Positions 10,845 through 19,731 of a DNA stretch of 64,000 bases are shown piece by piece; position 1 is the stretch's first letter, and every line of letters begins with the position of its first letter. The DNA is from an uncultured Rivibacter sp. (GTDB lineage: Bacteria > Pseudomonadota > Gammaproteobacteria > Burkholderiales > Burkholderiaceae). The stretch spans positions 1 to 64,000 of the forward strand of contig CAMLNA010000004.1 in the NCBI GenBank assembly GCA_946481025.1. Direction: 5' to 3'. The position numbers and the translations under genes are program-made. Below the pieces are notes generated by a model. It was given only the letters and a program-made list of their open reading frames with translations, made no database searches and had not been told where the DNA came from.

Positions 10845-12262
10845 TCTTCACCTCGATCACCTTCGTCGTCTTCTTCGCGGTGCTGATGGCCTTGTTCGGC
10901 CTCATCCGCGGCACGCCCGGCCGGCTGTGGATCCTGCTCGTGGCGAGCTACATCTTCTATGCCAACTGGAACGTCTACTACGTCATCCTCATCTTCCTGT
11001 ACGGCCTGTGGGGCTGGGGGCTGGGGCTGGCCATGTACAAGGCGCGCCATCCGCTGCTGCGCAAGGCGTACTTCCTGCTGAGCGTGTTGCTGAGCCTGGG
11101 CACGCTGGCCTACTTCAAGTACGCCAACTTCCTGGGCGAGAACTTCGCGCACCTGCTGGGCTCGGGCGAGTGGGACGCGGTGGACATCGTGCTGCCGGTG
11201 GGCATCTCGTTCTTCACGTTCCACACGATGAGCTACATCATCGACCTGTACCGTGGACAGATCGAGCCCTGCCGCAGCCCGGTCAAGTTCTTCCTGTTCG
11301 TCGCGTTCTTCCCGCAGCTGGTGGCCGGCCCGATCCTGCGGGCGTCGCACTTCCTGCCGCAGCTCGACCAGCCGGTGCGCCTCACCTGGCCCAACGCGGT
11401 GCGCGGCGCGCAGATCTTTATCGGCGGTGCGATCCAGAAGACCCTGTTCGCCGACCACCTGTCGATCTTCGTCGACCAGGTCTACCGGTCGCCCGAGATC
11501 TACTCCCCCGGCACGCTGTGGCTGGCGGTCGCGGCCTATGCGATGCAGATCTTCTGCGACTTCGCGGGCTACTCGCTCATGGCCATCGGCACCGCCAAGA
11601 TCCTCGGCTTCGAGCTGCCCGAGAACTTCAACATGCCGTACCTGTCGCAGTCCATCGCCGAGTTCTGGCGGCGCTGGCACATCAGCCTGTCGACCTGGCT
11701 GCGCGACTACCTCTACATTCCGCTGGGCGGCAACCGCCATGGCGAGATGCGCACGCAGTTCAACCTCGCGGCCACCATGCTGCTGGGCGGCCTGTGGCAC
11801 GGCGCGAGCTGGAACTTCGTGCTGTGGGGCGGCCTGCACGGCCTGGCGCTGTGCGTCCACCGCAGCTGGAACCGCTGGCGTGAGGCCCGCGGCTACAAGC
11901 GTGAACGCGAAAGCGGGCTCTACCAGGTGGCGAGCTGGGCGCTGACGCTGCTGTTCTGCTGCCTCGCCTGGATCCCGTTCCGCAGCCCTTCGTTCGAGAC
12001 GACAGTGGTCTTCCTGCGCGGACTGCTGCCCGGCTCGGGCGGCTCCTTCGAATGGCACCATGGCCCGACCCTGCTCATCCTGGCCGCCGCGGTGGCGTGG
12101 CACCTGCTCGACCGGTTTGCGCCGGCCATCGTGAAGCGGGTGCCGTTTGCCGCGAACGAACTGACGCGCTGGCCGGCGATGCTCGTGCTGGGCTATTCGG
12201 TGCTGCTGCTCGTGCTGCTGGTGCCGTTGAACGCGTCGCCATTCATCTACTTCCAGTTCTGA
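10841..12262 (+). CDS. MBOAT family O-acyltransferase (AlgI-like)
   Basis: A 473-residue membrane-bound O-acyltransferase. The order of motifs is typical of AlgI/DltB: SYIFYANWNVYYVILIF near residue 35, GISFFTFHTMSYIIDLYRG, FPQLVAGPILR, FCDFAGYSLMAIG, the SIAEFWRRWHISLSTWLRDY segment and LLGGLWHGASWNFVLWGGLH with the catalytic His. It probably passes acetyl groups across the inner membrane to the SGNH partner encoded just upstream (ATGA overlap). Confidence 0.93.
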   Translation: MIFTSITFVVFFAVLMALFGLIRGTPGRLWILLVASYIFYANWNVYYVILIFLYGLWGWGLGLAMYKARHPLLRKAYFLLSVLLSLGTLAYFKYANFLGENFAHLLGSGEWDAVDIVLPVGISFFTFHTMSYIIDLYRGQIEPCRSPVKFFLFVAFFPQLVAGPILRASHFLPQLDQPVRLTWPNAVRGAQIFIGGAIQKTLFADHLSIFVDQVYRSPEIYSPGTLWLAVAAYAMQIFCDFAGYSLMAIGTAKILGFELPENFNMPYLSQSIAEFWRRWHISLSTWLRDYLYIPLGGNRHGEMRTQFNLAATMLLGGLWHGASWNFVLWGGLHGLALCVHRSWNRWREARGYKRERESGLYQVASWALTLLFCCLAWIPFRSPSFETTVVFLRGLLPGSGGSFEWHHGPTLLILAAAVAWHLLDRFAPAIVKRVPFAANELTRWPAMLVLGYSVLLLVLLVPLNASPFIYFQF

Positions 12263-12290
12263 ACATCCGCAGTGCTGCATGGGAGAGACG

Positions 12291-13007
12291 ATGAACGCTG
12301 CCATCGTTGCGAAAGGATTCGTGGTGCCGCTGATCGCTTGCGGCGCCGTGCTGGCCGCGGGGGCGGCGAAGGCCCAGGACATCCCGGGCTACCCGAGCTC
12401 CGTCGAGGCCTTCGACCGCCGCGAGATCGCGCTGCTGCCGCCGTACTGCGTGCACACCATGATCTTTCGCGAGCGCATCCCCGGCGGCAACAATCCTGAG
12501 GTGGTGCAGCGCTGGCGCTCCCTGATGGGCCCCAACAACTTCGACACGATGCACCACTACTGCTGGGGTCTCATGAAGACCAACCGCGCGACCTTGCTGG
12601 CGAAGAGCGCCTACACGCGGCAGTTCTACCTGAACAGCGCCGTCAGCGAATTCGACTACGTGCTCGAGCGCGTCTCGAAGGACTTCATCCTGCTGCCCGA
12701 AGTGCTCACGAAGAAGGGCGAGAACCTCGTGCGGCTGGGCAAGGGCCCGGCGGCGATGTTCGTGCTGGAACGCGCCGCCGAGGTGAAGCCCGACTACTGG
12801 CCGTCGTGGGCCCAGATGGCCGACTACTACAAGGACACGGGCGACACCAGGAAGGCTCGCGAGGTGCTCGAGCAGGCCCTGTCCTTCTCGCCGGACGCCG
12901 CGGCGCTCAAGCGCCGCCTGGACGAGCTGGACTCGGCACCGCAACGCAGGAAGGGTGCGGAAGGCCGCGGCAACAAGGCCTCCTCATCGCAGCAGGGCGA
13001 ACCTTGA
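12291..13007 (+). CDS. Exported TPR-repeat protein of the polysaccharide locus
   Basis: A 238-residue protein with a signal peptide (LIACGAVLAAGAAKAQD). After a region rich in paired aromatic and His/Cys residues (YCVHTM, MHHYCWGLMK), the C-terminal half holds tetratricopeptide-like helices (GENLVRLGKGPAAMFVLERA, WAQMADYYKDTGDTRKAREV). The ATG at 12291 follows GGGAGAGACG. Its TGA overlaps the TTG start of the next gene. TPR proteins in such loci often act as periplasmic scaffolds of the assembly machinery; the exact role is unknown. Confidence 0.7.
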   Translation: MNAAIVAKGFVVPLIACGAVLAAGAAKAQDIPGYPSSVEAFDRREIALLPPYCVHTMIFRERIPGGNNPEVVQRWRSLMGPNNFDTMHHYCWGLMKTNRATLLAKSAYTRQFYLNSAVSEFDYVLERVSKDFILLPEVLTKKGENLVRLGKGPAAMFVLERAAEVKPDYWPSWAQMADYYKDTGDTRKAREVLEQALSFSPDAAALKRRLDELDSAPQRRKGAEGRGNKASSSQQGEP

Positions 13008-14170
13008 ACTCACCATCCACCAGCCCGGCCTTGCCCGGTGTCATCGCGCCGCAACCCGCCGATGCGACAACCCGACCCTCCGTCGCAGTGCGGGTCTTCA
13101 CGTCGTTCGCCGACCTTCCCGCCGAAGTGCGGCAGGCGCTGTCGCACCCGGCGCAGCCGAACTTCTTCGTGTCGCTCGACTGGTTCGAGGTGCTCTTCGA
13201 GACCAGCCTGCAGGCCACCGTCGAGCCGCGCATCTACGTGCTCTTCGACGACGCCCGCCAGCAGGTGCAGTGCGCGCTGTTCTGCGGTCGCGACAAGGTG
13301 CGCCCGGGCCGCGCGCTGGTGAGCCTGGGCAACTTCTACACGCAGGAATATCTGCCGTCGTTTCCCCGCGAGAGCGTGGGGCGGCGCGACGCCATCGCGC
13401 AGCTCGTGCGTTTCATCGCGGCCGAGCGGCCGCGCTGGGACACCCTGCGCCTGGGCCTGGTGAAGACCGACGCACCCGAGTTCGCCTGGCTGCTCGAGGC
13501 CCTGCGCGACCAGGGCTTCGGCACCGAGACCTTCTTCCAGTACGACAACTGGCACCTGCCGGTGGCCGCCGGCACCTCGTTCGCCGGCTATTTCGCCGAA
13601 CGGCCTTCACAACTGCGCAACACCATCACCCGCCGCCAGAAGAAGCTCGAGAAGGCGCACAAGTTCGAGATCCGGCTCGCCCGTGGCCAGGACTCCGACT
13701 TTGCCGTGCTGGCGCGCGACTTCGTGGCCATCTACGAAGCCAGCTGGAAGAACCCCGAGCCCTTTCCCGAGTTCATTCCGTCGCTGGTGGCTCGTTGCGC
13801 GGCGCTCGGCATCCTGCGGCTGGGCGTGCTGTACGTCGACGGCCAGCCGGCGGCCTCGCAGCTGTGGGTCACGGCCGGCGGCAAGACGCTCATCTACAAG
13901 CTCGCCTACGACGAGCGCTATGCCGAGTTCGGCGTCGGCTCCATCCTGTCCAGGGAGCTGTTCCGCGTGGCGATCGACGAAGACCGCGTGGGCGAGATCG
14001 ACTACGGCGTCGGCAGCGAGCCGTACAAGAGAGACTGGATGCTGGCCGCACGCCGCCTCGAGGGCATCGAGGCGCACAACCGCAGGAGCCTGCGCGGCCT
14101 GGCGCAGCTGTCGCTGGCCGGCGCGCGCCGCCTGGCCAAGCGGGCTCGCGCGCTGGTGAAGCGCTCCTGA
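13004..14170 (+). CDS. FemAB/BioF2-type GNAT acyltransferase
   Basis: About 388 residues. The C-terminal half carries the GNAT pattern of the BioF2-like (Acetyltransf_6) group: GILRLGVLYVDGQPAASQ followed by LIYKLAYDERYAEFGVGSIL and IDYGVGSEPYKRDWM. The N-terminal half has a second, divergent half-domain (FFVSLDWFEVLFE). Such proteins are common in exopolysaccharide loci with exosortase-A-associated genes. The start is probably the TTG at 13004, overlapping the previous TGA (TTGA), with only a weak ribosome-binding site (CAGGG). Cytoplasmic N-acylation of a sugar or amino sugar is inferred. Confidence 0.75.
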   Translation: MNSPSTSPALPGVIAPQPADATTRPSVAVRVFTSFADLPAEVRQALSHPAQPNFFVSLDWFEVLFETSLQATVEPRIYVLFDDARQQVQCALFCGRDKVRPGRALVSLGNFYTQEYLPSFPRESVGRRDAIAQLVRFIAAERPRWDTLRLGLVKTDAPEFAWLLEALRDQGFGTETFFQYDNWHLPVAAGTSFAGYFAERPSQLRNTITRRQKKLEKAHKFEIRLARGQDSDFAVLARDFVAIYEASWKNPEPFPEFIPSLVARCAALGILRLGVLYVDGQPAASQLWVTAGGKTLIYKLAYDERYAEFGVGSILSRELFRVAIDEDRVGEIDYGVGSEPYKRDWMLAARRLEGIEAHNRRSLRGLAQLSLAGARRLAKRARALVKRS

Positions 14171-14210
14171 ACACAAACCCGAACCCCAACGACATGACGA
14201 GGAGCCGCGC

Positions 14211-15479
14211 GTGAAGCGAGTGCTGATGGTTGCGTTTCATTTCCCGCCGGCTGCCGGGTCGAGCGGGATCCAGCGCACGCTGCGATTCGCGCAATACCTG
14301 CCCAGCCTCGGCTGGGAGCCCACCGTCATCTCGGCGCATCCGCGCGCCTACGAACGCACCAGCGCCGACCTGCTGGCCGACGTGCCCGAAAGCGTGGGCG
14401 TCACCCGCTCCTTCGCGCTCGACGCAGCGCGCCACCTGTCGATCGCCGGCCGCTACCCGGCCTTCCTCGGGCGGCCCGACCGCTGGCAGAGCTGGCGGCT
14501 CGGCGCGGTTGCCGACGGCCTGCGGCTCTTGCGCGAGAAGCGCTTCGATGCCATCTGGTCCACCTATCCCATCGCCACGGCCCATCAGATCGCCGCGTCT
14601 TTGCACCGGCGCTCGGGCGTCCCGTGGGTGGCCGACTTCCGCGACCCCATGGCCCAGGACGGCTACCCCGAGGACCCGAAGACCTGGCGCAGCTTCCAGA
14701 AGATCGAGCAGCATGCGCTGCAGCATGCCGCGCGCTCGGTGTTCACCACGCCGGGGGCCGCGCGTCACTACCGCGAACGCTATCCCGCGGTGCCTTCCGA
14801 GCGCATCGTCGTCATCGAGAACGGCTACGACGAAAGCACCTTCACGGCTGCGGGTCCGTCGCAAGGCGCGCGGCCTGCGCCCCTGGACCCCGGGCGCATC
14901 ACGCTGCTGCACAGCGGCATCGTCTACCCGTCCGAGCGCGATCCCACGCACTGCCTGCAGGCGCTCGCCCTGCTCAAGGCCAAGGGGGTGTTGAGCGCGG
15001 CCAGCTTTTCGCTGCGCTTTCGTGCCAGCGCGCACGACGGGCTCATCGCCGGCATCGCGAAGGAACAGGGCGTGAGCGATCTCATCCAGCTGCTGCCGCC
15101 CGTGCCCTACCGCGACGCGCTCGAGGAGATGCTGCGTGCGGACGGCCTGGTCGTCATGCAGGCCTCGAACTGCAACGCGCAGATCCCCGCCAAGCTGTAC
15201 GAGTACCTGCGCGCCCGGCGTCCCATCCTGGCGCTCACCGACCCGGTGGGCGACACCGCGCAGGTGCTGCGCGAGTCGGGCGTGCAGGACATCGCCCGGC
15301 TCGACTCCGCACCGGCCATCGCGGCGCTGATCGAGCGCTTCGTGACGGCGCGGGCCGAAGCCCGCGATGCCTTCGTGGCGTCTTCCGAGGCGGTGCGGCG
15401 GGCTTCGCGCGAGTCGCGCACCCAGGAACTCGCCGAACTGCTGAACCTGGCGAGCCATCGCATGGCTGCCGCGGCCTGA
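14211..15479 (+). CDS. GT4-like glycosyltransferase
   Basis: A 422-residue GT-B fold glycosyltransferase. The N-terminus MLMVAFHFPP-type segment (VLMVAFHFPPAAGSSGIQR) is typical of GT4-like proteins; the C-terminal Rossmann half includes LLHSGIVYPSERDP and QIPAKLYEYLRARRPILAL. The start is GTG with GAGGAGCC upstream. It likely adds a sugar to the lipid-linked repeat unit in the cytoplasm. A GC hairpin at 15491-15529 follows the gene. Confidence 0.88.
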   Translation: MKRVLMVAFHFPPAAGSSGIQRTLRFAQYLPSLGWEPTVISAHPRAYERTSADLLADVPESVGVTRSFALDAARHLSIAGRYPAFLGRPDRWQSWRLGAVADGLRLLREKRFDAIWSTYPIATAHQIAASLHRRSGVPWVADFRDPMAQDGYPEDPKTWRSFQKIEQHALQHAARSVFTTPGAARHYRERYPAVPSERIVVIENGYDESTFTAAGPSQGARPAPLDPGRITLLHSGIVYPSERDPTHCLQALALLKAKGVLSAASFSLRFRASAHDGLIAGIAKEQGVSDLIQLLPPVPYRDALEEMLRADGLVVMQASNCNAQIPAKLYEYLRARRPILALTDPVGDTAQVLRESGVQDIARLDSAPAIAALIERFVTARAEARDAFVASSEAVRRASRESRTQELAELLNLASHRMAAAA

Positions 15480-15588
15480 AGCGCGCTGTGCGGCCCCCCG
15501 AGCGGGGTGTGCTCAAGGCCTGGGGGCCGCTGTAGCATTCGCCGCGACCCGCATCCCACCCCTGTATCGACGAACGGACGCACGACCG

Positions 15589-17187
15589 ATGAGGCCCGAA
15601 GCCAACCTGTTGCATGAGCTGCCGCTGCTGGCGGCACAACGGGCACCCGATGCCATTGCGCTCCATGACGACGGCGCAGCCATCCGCTACGCCGAGCTGG
15701 CCGAGGAGATCCGCCGGTTCGCGTCGGCGCTGGCGGCCCTGTCGGTCGGTCGCGGCGAGCGGGTCGCCATCTACCTCGACAAGCGCCGCGAGACGGTGGT
15801 GGCCTCGTTCGGCACGCCCGCGCACGGTGCGGTGTTCGTCCCGATCAACCCGCTGCTCAAGCCCGAGCAGGTGGGCTACATCCTGCGCGACTGCGGCGTG
15901 CGCGTGCTGGTCACCTCGCCCGAGCGGCTGCAGTCGCTGGCGGCCACCCTGCCGGGCTGCCCGGAGCTGCGCCACGTGATCGTGACCGGTGCGGCCGCCG
16001 CGCGGCCCCAGCTCGGGGCGATCGGCAGTCATGCCTGGAGCGAAGCGCTCGATGCCCCGTCGGCGGGCGGCCACCGTGTCGTCGACAACGACATCGTCGG
16101 CATCCTCTACACCTCGGGCAGCACCGGCAAGCCCAAGGGCGTGGTGCTCTCCCATCGAAACATGGTGGCCGGCGCGAAGAGCGTCGCCTCGTATCTCGAG
16201 AACCGCGACAGCGACGTGCTGCTGGCGGCCTTGCCCCTGTCGTTCGACGCGGGCTTCAGCCAGCTCACCACGGCCTTCCATGCCGGTGCCAGCGTGGTGC
16301 TGCTCAACTACCTGCTGCCCAAGGACGTCGTGAAGGCGGCCGCCAGGCACCGCGTCACCGGGCTCACCGCCGTGCCGCCGCTGTGGATCCAGCTCACGCA
16401 GGTGTCCTGGCCGGCCGAAGCGAGCGAGCACCTGCGCTACTTCGCCAACACCGGCGGCCGCATGCCCTTCGAAACCCTGAAGAGCCTGCGTGCGCTGCTG
16501 CCGAAGGCCCGGCCGTACCTCATGTACGGGCTCACCGAGGCCTTCCGCGCCACCTACCTGCCGCCCGACGAGGTGGACCGCCGGCCGGATTCCATCGGAC
16601 GCGCCATCCCCAACAGCGAGATCCTGGTGCTGCGTCCCGACGGCACGCCGTGCGATGCGGGCGAGCCGGGCGAACTCGTGCAGCGGGGTGCGCTGGTGGC
16701 CCAGGGCTACTGGAACGACCCTGAGAAGACCGCCGAGCGGTTCCGCCCGCTGCCCGGGCGCGAGGCGGGCCTGGTGCTGCCCGAGATCGCCGTGTTTTCC
16801 GGCGACACCGTGCGCCGCGACGAGGAAGGTTTTCTCTATTTCATCGGCCGGCGCGACGAGATGATCAAGTCGTCGGGCTACCGCATCAGCCCCAACGAAG
16901 TCGAGGAAGTGCTCTACGCGACGCAGCTGGTCGGCGAGTGCGCCGCCTTCGGCGTGCCGCATGCGACGCTCGGCGAAGCCGTGGTGGTGGTGGTCACTGC
17001 CCGCGATGGTGCCGGGCTCGACGTGGCCCGCCTGGGCTCGCTGTGCCGCGAGAAGCTCCCGGCCTACATGCTGCCTTCGCGCATCGAGGTGCGCGAGGGG
17101 CCGCTGCCGCGCAATGCCAACGGCAAGATCGATCGCAAGCTGATCTCCACCGAGTTCCGCGAAGCCATGGAAGGCGCCCTGCAATGA
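15589..17187 (+). CDS. Acyl-CoA ligase (AMP-forming), exosortase-A-associated type
   Basis: A 532-residue adenylate-forming enzyme. It shows the P-loop ILYTSGSTGKPKGVVLSH near residue 175, MYGLTEAFRATYLPP, the hinge region GRRDEMIKSSGYRISPNEVEE and the catalytic Lys motif NANGKIDRK near the C-terminus. The pairing with a PLP decarboxylase is characteristic of exosortase-A-associated clusters (the TIGR03098/TIGR03099 pair). It overlaps the decarboxylase gene by four bases. It probably activates a short carboxylic or amino acid, but no acyl carrier protein gene is visible beside it. A possible -10, TAGCAT, lies at 15533. Confidence 0.88.
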   Translation: MRPEANLLHELPLLAAQRAPDAIALHDDGAAIRYAELAEEIRRFASALAALSVGRGERVAIYLDKRRETVVASFGTPAHGAVFVPINPLLKPEQVGYILRDCGVRVLVTSPERLQSLAATLPGCPELRHVIVTGAAAARPQLGAIGSHAWSEALDAPSAGGHRVVDNDIVGILYTSGSTGKPKGVVLSHRNMVAGAKSVASYLENRDSDVLLAALPLSFDAGFSQLTTAFHAGASVVLLNYLLPKDVVKAAARHRVTGLTAVPPLWIQLTQVSWPAEASEHLRYFANTGGRMPFETLKSLRALLPKARPYLMYGLTEAFRATYLPPDEVDRRPDSIGRAIPNSEILVLRPDGTPCDAGEPGELVQRGALVAQGYWNDPEKTAERFRPLPGREAGLVLPEIAVFSGDTVRRDEEGFLYFIGRRDEMIKSSGYRISPNEVEEVLYATQLVGECAAFGVPHATLGEAVVVVVTARDGAGLDVARLGSLCREKLPAYMLPSRIEVREGPLPRNANGKIDRKLISTEFREAMEGALQ

Positions 17188-18416
17188 GCGCCACGGCCCG
17201 GCATCCTGCGATGGAACGCTTCCCGGTGGTCGGCGGCGAGCTGACGGTCGGCTCGGTGCCGGTGTCGCTGCTGGCGGCACGGGCCGGCCAGACGCCCTTC
17301 TATGCCTATGACCGGCGGCTGCTGAAGGAGCGCGTCGAGCTGCTGCGCAGCGTGCTGCCGCGCGAGATCAGCCTGCATTACGCGATGAAGGCCAACCCGA
17401 TGCCAGCGGTGGTGGGCTGCATGGCGCAGTGGGTCGACGGCCTCGACGTCGCCTCGGGCGCCGAGCTGCGGGTGGCGCTCGACGCCGGCATGGACCCGCG
17501 CGAGATCAGCTTTGCCGGGCCCGGCAAGTCGGAGGTCGAGCTGGCGCAGGCGGTGGCCGCGGGCATCCTGCTCAACGTCGAGTCCCTGCGCGAGATCCAC
17601 CTGCTGGCCGGCGTGGTGCAGCGCCTGGGGCGCAATGCGCGGGTTGCGGTGCGGGTGAATCCGGACTTCGAACTCAAGTCCTCGGGCATGAAGATGGGCG
17701 GCGGGCCCAAGCAGTTCGGCATCGATGCCGAGCAGGTGCCGCAGGCGCTGGCCGAGATCGGCCGCCAGGGGCTCGGTTTCGAAGGCTTCCACATCTTCTC
17801 GGGCTCGCAGAACCTCAAGGCCGAAGCCATCTGCGAGGCGCAGACCAAGGCGCTGGCGCTGGCGAGGCGCCTGGCCGAAGCGGCGCCGTCGCCGGTCACC
17901 ACGCTCAACCTGGGCGGGGGCTTCGGCATCCCCTATTTCCCCGGCGAGAAGCCGCTCGACCTCGAGCCCGTGGGTGCGCACCTGCAAGGCATCGTCGAGG
18001 CGGCGAAGGCGCAGCTTCCGCAGGCCGAACTGGTCATCGAGCTGGGCCGCTTCCTGGTGGGCGAGGCGGGCGTCTATGTGTGTCGTGTGCTCGACAGGAA
18101 GGTCTCGCGCGGCGAGGTCTTCCTGGTCACCGACGGCGGCCTGCACCACCACCTCGCGGCTTCGGGCAATTTCGGCCAGGTGATCCGCAAGAACTATCCG
18201 GTCGACGTAGGCAACCGGGCCGGCTCGACGCAGCGCGAGCTCGCTTCGGTGGTGGGCCCGCTGTGCACGCCGCTCGACCTGCTGGCCGACCGCATGGACC
18301 TGCCGGCGGCCGAGCCGGGCGACCTGGTCGTGGTGTTCCAGTCAGGCGCCTACGGCTACACCGCCAGCCCGCAGCGCTTCCTGAGCCACCCGGCCCCGGT
18401 CGAAGTGCTGGTGTGA
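17184..18416 (+). CDS. PLP-dependent decarboxylase, exosortase-A-associated type
   Basis: A 410-residue fold-III decarboxylase related to diaminopimelate/ornithine decarboxylases. The PLP Lys lies in LHYAMKANPMPAVV near residue 70; NLGGGFGIPYF binds the phosphate; GPLCTPLDLLA holds the active-site Cys and FQSGAYGYTAS the conserved Tyr. The start ATGA overlaps the ligase stop. Together the two enzymes could make a decarboxylated amino-acid adduct, possibly a substituent of the exopolysaccharide; the substrate is unknown. It ends before a perfect hairpin at 18430. Confidence 0.88.
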   Translation: MSATARHPAMERFPVVGGELTVGSVPVSLLAARAGQTPFYAYDRRLLKERVELLRSVLPREISLHYAMKANPMPAVVGCMAQWVDGLDVASGAELRVALDAGMDPREISFAGPGKSEVELAQAVAAGILLNVESLREIHLLAGVVQRLGRNARVAVRVNPDFELKSSGMKMGGGPKQFGIDAEQVPQALAEIGRQGLGFEGFHIFSGSQNLKAEAICEAQTKALALARRLAEAAPSPVTTLNLGGGFGIPYFPGEKPLDLEPVGAHLQGIVEAAKAQLPQAELVIELGRFLVGEAGVYVCRVLDRKVSRGEVFLVTDGGLHHHLAASGNFGQVIRKNYPVDVGNRAGSTQRELASVVGPLCTPLDLLADRMDLPAAEPGDLVVVFQSGAYGYTASPQRFLSHPAPVEVLV

Positions 18417-18429
18417 ACCCCTTCGCCGT

Positions 18430-18452
18430 GAACCGGGTGTTGCACCCGGTTC
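18430..18452. terminator. Hairpin between convergent genes
   Basis: GAACCGGGTG-TTG-CACCCGGTTC is a perfect ten-pair stem located between the rightward decarboxylase (stop at 18416) and the leftward jelly-roll gene (stop at 18459). No T tract follows on either side, but its place suggests a bidirectional terminator. Confidence 0.55.
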
Positions 18453-18458
18453 GGTGGG

Positions 18459-19682
18459 TCAGGGGGCGTCGGCGATCTTGTTTCTCGAGATGATCAGCTC
18501 GTCATACCAGGTGTAGGCCACCGGGTACGAGGTGCCGGCGCTCTTGCCGGTGTTGTAGGGCACCAGCCAGACCTTGCCGTAGCGCTGGTTCTCGCCGGCC
18601 GGGCCGGCGGTCACGTTGTACGGGCCCCACTGGATCACCAGCTCCGAAGGCTTGCCTGCGCGCTGCATCCACATGGTGATGTAGCTGTCCTTGAACTCGT
18701 CGCCCACGCGAGCGCCGAGCTTCACGTGGACCTGGAAGGTCATCCACTCGTTGGCCACGTAGCCGAAGCAGTTGCCGAGGGGCGAGAAGTAGCTGCCCGA
18801 GCTTTGCGAATAGAGGCAGTACGGCGCGCCGCGGCCGTTCTGCAGCTTGAAGTCGTAGTCGCCGAAGCGCTGGTAGAAGCCGTCGTAGGCCGGATGCGAG
18901 GCCGAACCCGAGCAGGAGTTGTACATCGCCGGGAAGCCTTCCTGGCGATAGTTGAACATCACGATCTCGAGGTCGGTGCAGGACGAGTAGGTCTGGCCCG
19001 GCACGTCGCCGGTACCGATGATCACCTGCTTGAAGCCGCCGCCGCCGGCGTACTGGTTGGCGATGAACTCGGGGCTGAAACGCTGGCGCCACTGCACGTA
19101 GAACTCCTGGCCGCCGCTGAACTGCGTGTTCAGGTCGGCCGAGAAGTTGGTGAAGTAGGCGCCCGAGGTGTCGGCACCGGACACGGCTGGAATGGTGAAC
19201 TTGAGCGAACTCGCGCCCGAGGCCTTGACCAATGGATCCCGCACGGCGCGGGTGTAGTCCGACGTGCCGGAGGGCGGGATGATGCCGGCGTTGAAGCCAT
19301 AGGCGCCGTTCTGGCCGCCGCTGCCGGTGCTGAAGTCGGCATCGGCATCGAAGCTCACGCACTTGACCACGCCTGCTTGCGAGCACCGCGTGGAGAAGTC
19401 CTGTGACGGCGCTGGCGCCGGCGTGGGGCCCGGCGACGGTGTGGGGGCGGGCGTGGGAGCCGGCGTCGGCGCCGGGGTGGGAGCAGGCGTCGGGGACGGC
19501 GTGGGAGCGGGCGTCGGTGACGGCGTCGGGCTCGGCGCAGGCGTCGGGCCGGGTGTGGGGCTGGGCGTCGGGCCACCGGAGATCGGCGGAGGGGTCGAGT
19601 CGCCGTCGCTGCCGCCGCAGGCGGCCAGCGATGCCACGGCGACGGTCAGCAGCGTGGCTGCCCACAGGCGGTTTTTCATCAT
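18459..19682 (-). CDS. Jelly-roll (lyase-like) lipoprotein, copy C
   Basis: A 407-residue lipoprotein: signal [20 protein letters not shown] with Cys22 in LAAC, Pro-Thr linker at residues 35-93, then a jelly-roll domain at about 95-407. It is closest to the central domain of the protein at 4145 (shared [60 protein letters not shown]). The next leftward gene upstream (19732) supplies the matching propeller as a separate lipoprotein 49 bp away, so the two are probably one transcript and together equal the fusion protein. ATG at 19682 or 19679. Confidence 0.72.
   Translation of the reverse strand: MMKNRLWAATLLTVAVASLAACGGSDGDSTPPPISGGPTPSPTPGPTPAPSPTPSPTPAPTPSPTPAPTPAPTPAPTPAPTPSPGPTPAPAPSQDFSTRCSQAGVVKCVSFDADADFSTGSGGQNGAYGFNAGIIPPSGTSDYTRAVRDPLVKASGASSLKFTIPAVSGADTSGAYFTNFSADLNTQFSGGQEFYVQWRQRFSPEFIANQYAGGGGFKQVIIGTGDVPGQTYSSCTDLEIVMFNYRQEGFPAMYNSCSGSASHPAYDGFYQRFGDYDFKLQNGRGAPYCLYSQSSGSYFSPLGNCFGYVANEWMTFQVHVKLGARVGDEFKDSYITMWMQRAGKPSELVIQWGPYNVTAGPAGENQRYGKVWLVPYNTGKSAGTSYPVAYTWYDELIISRNKIADAP
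19402..19578 (-). repeat. Pro-Thr linker of jelly-roll copy C
   Basis: Tandem units coding (A-P-T-P)n and (S-P-T-P)n between the lipobox and the jelly-roll domain. Confidence 0.85.
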
Positions 19683-19731
19683 GCTCTTCGTATGGGTGCG
19701 CGGCCCTGCGGGCTCACGCTGGGCTGGCCGC

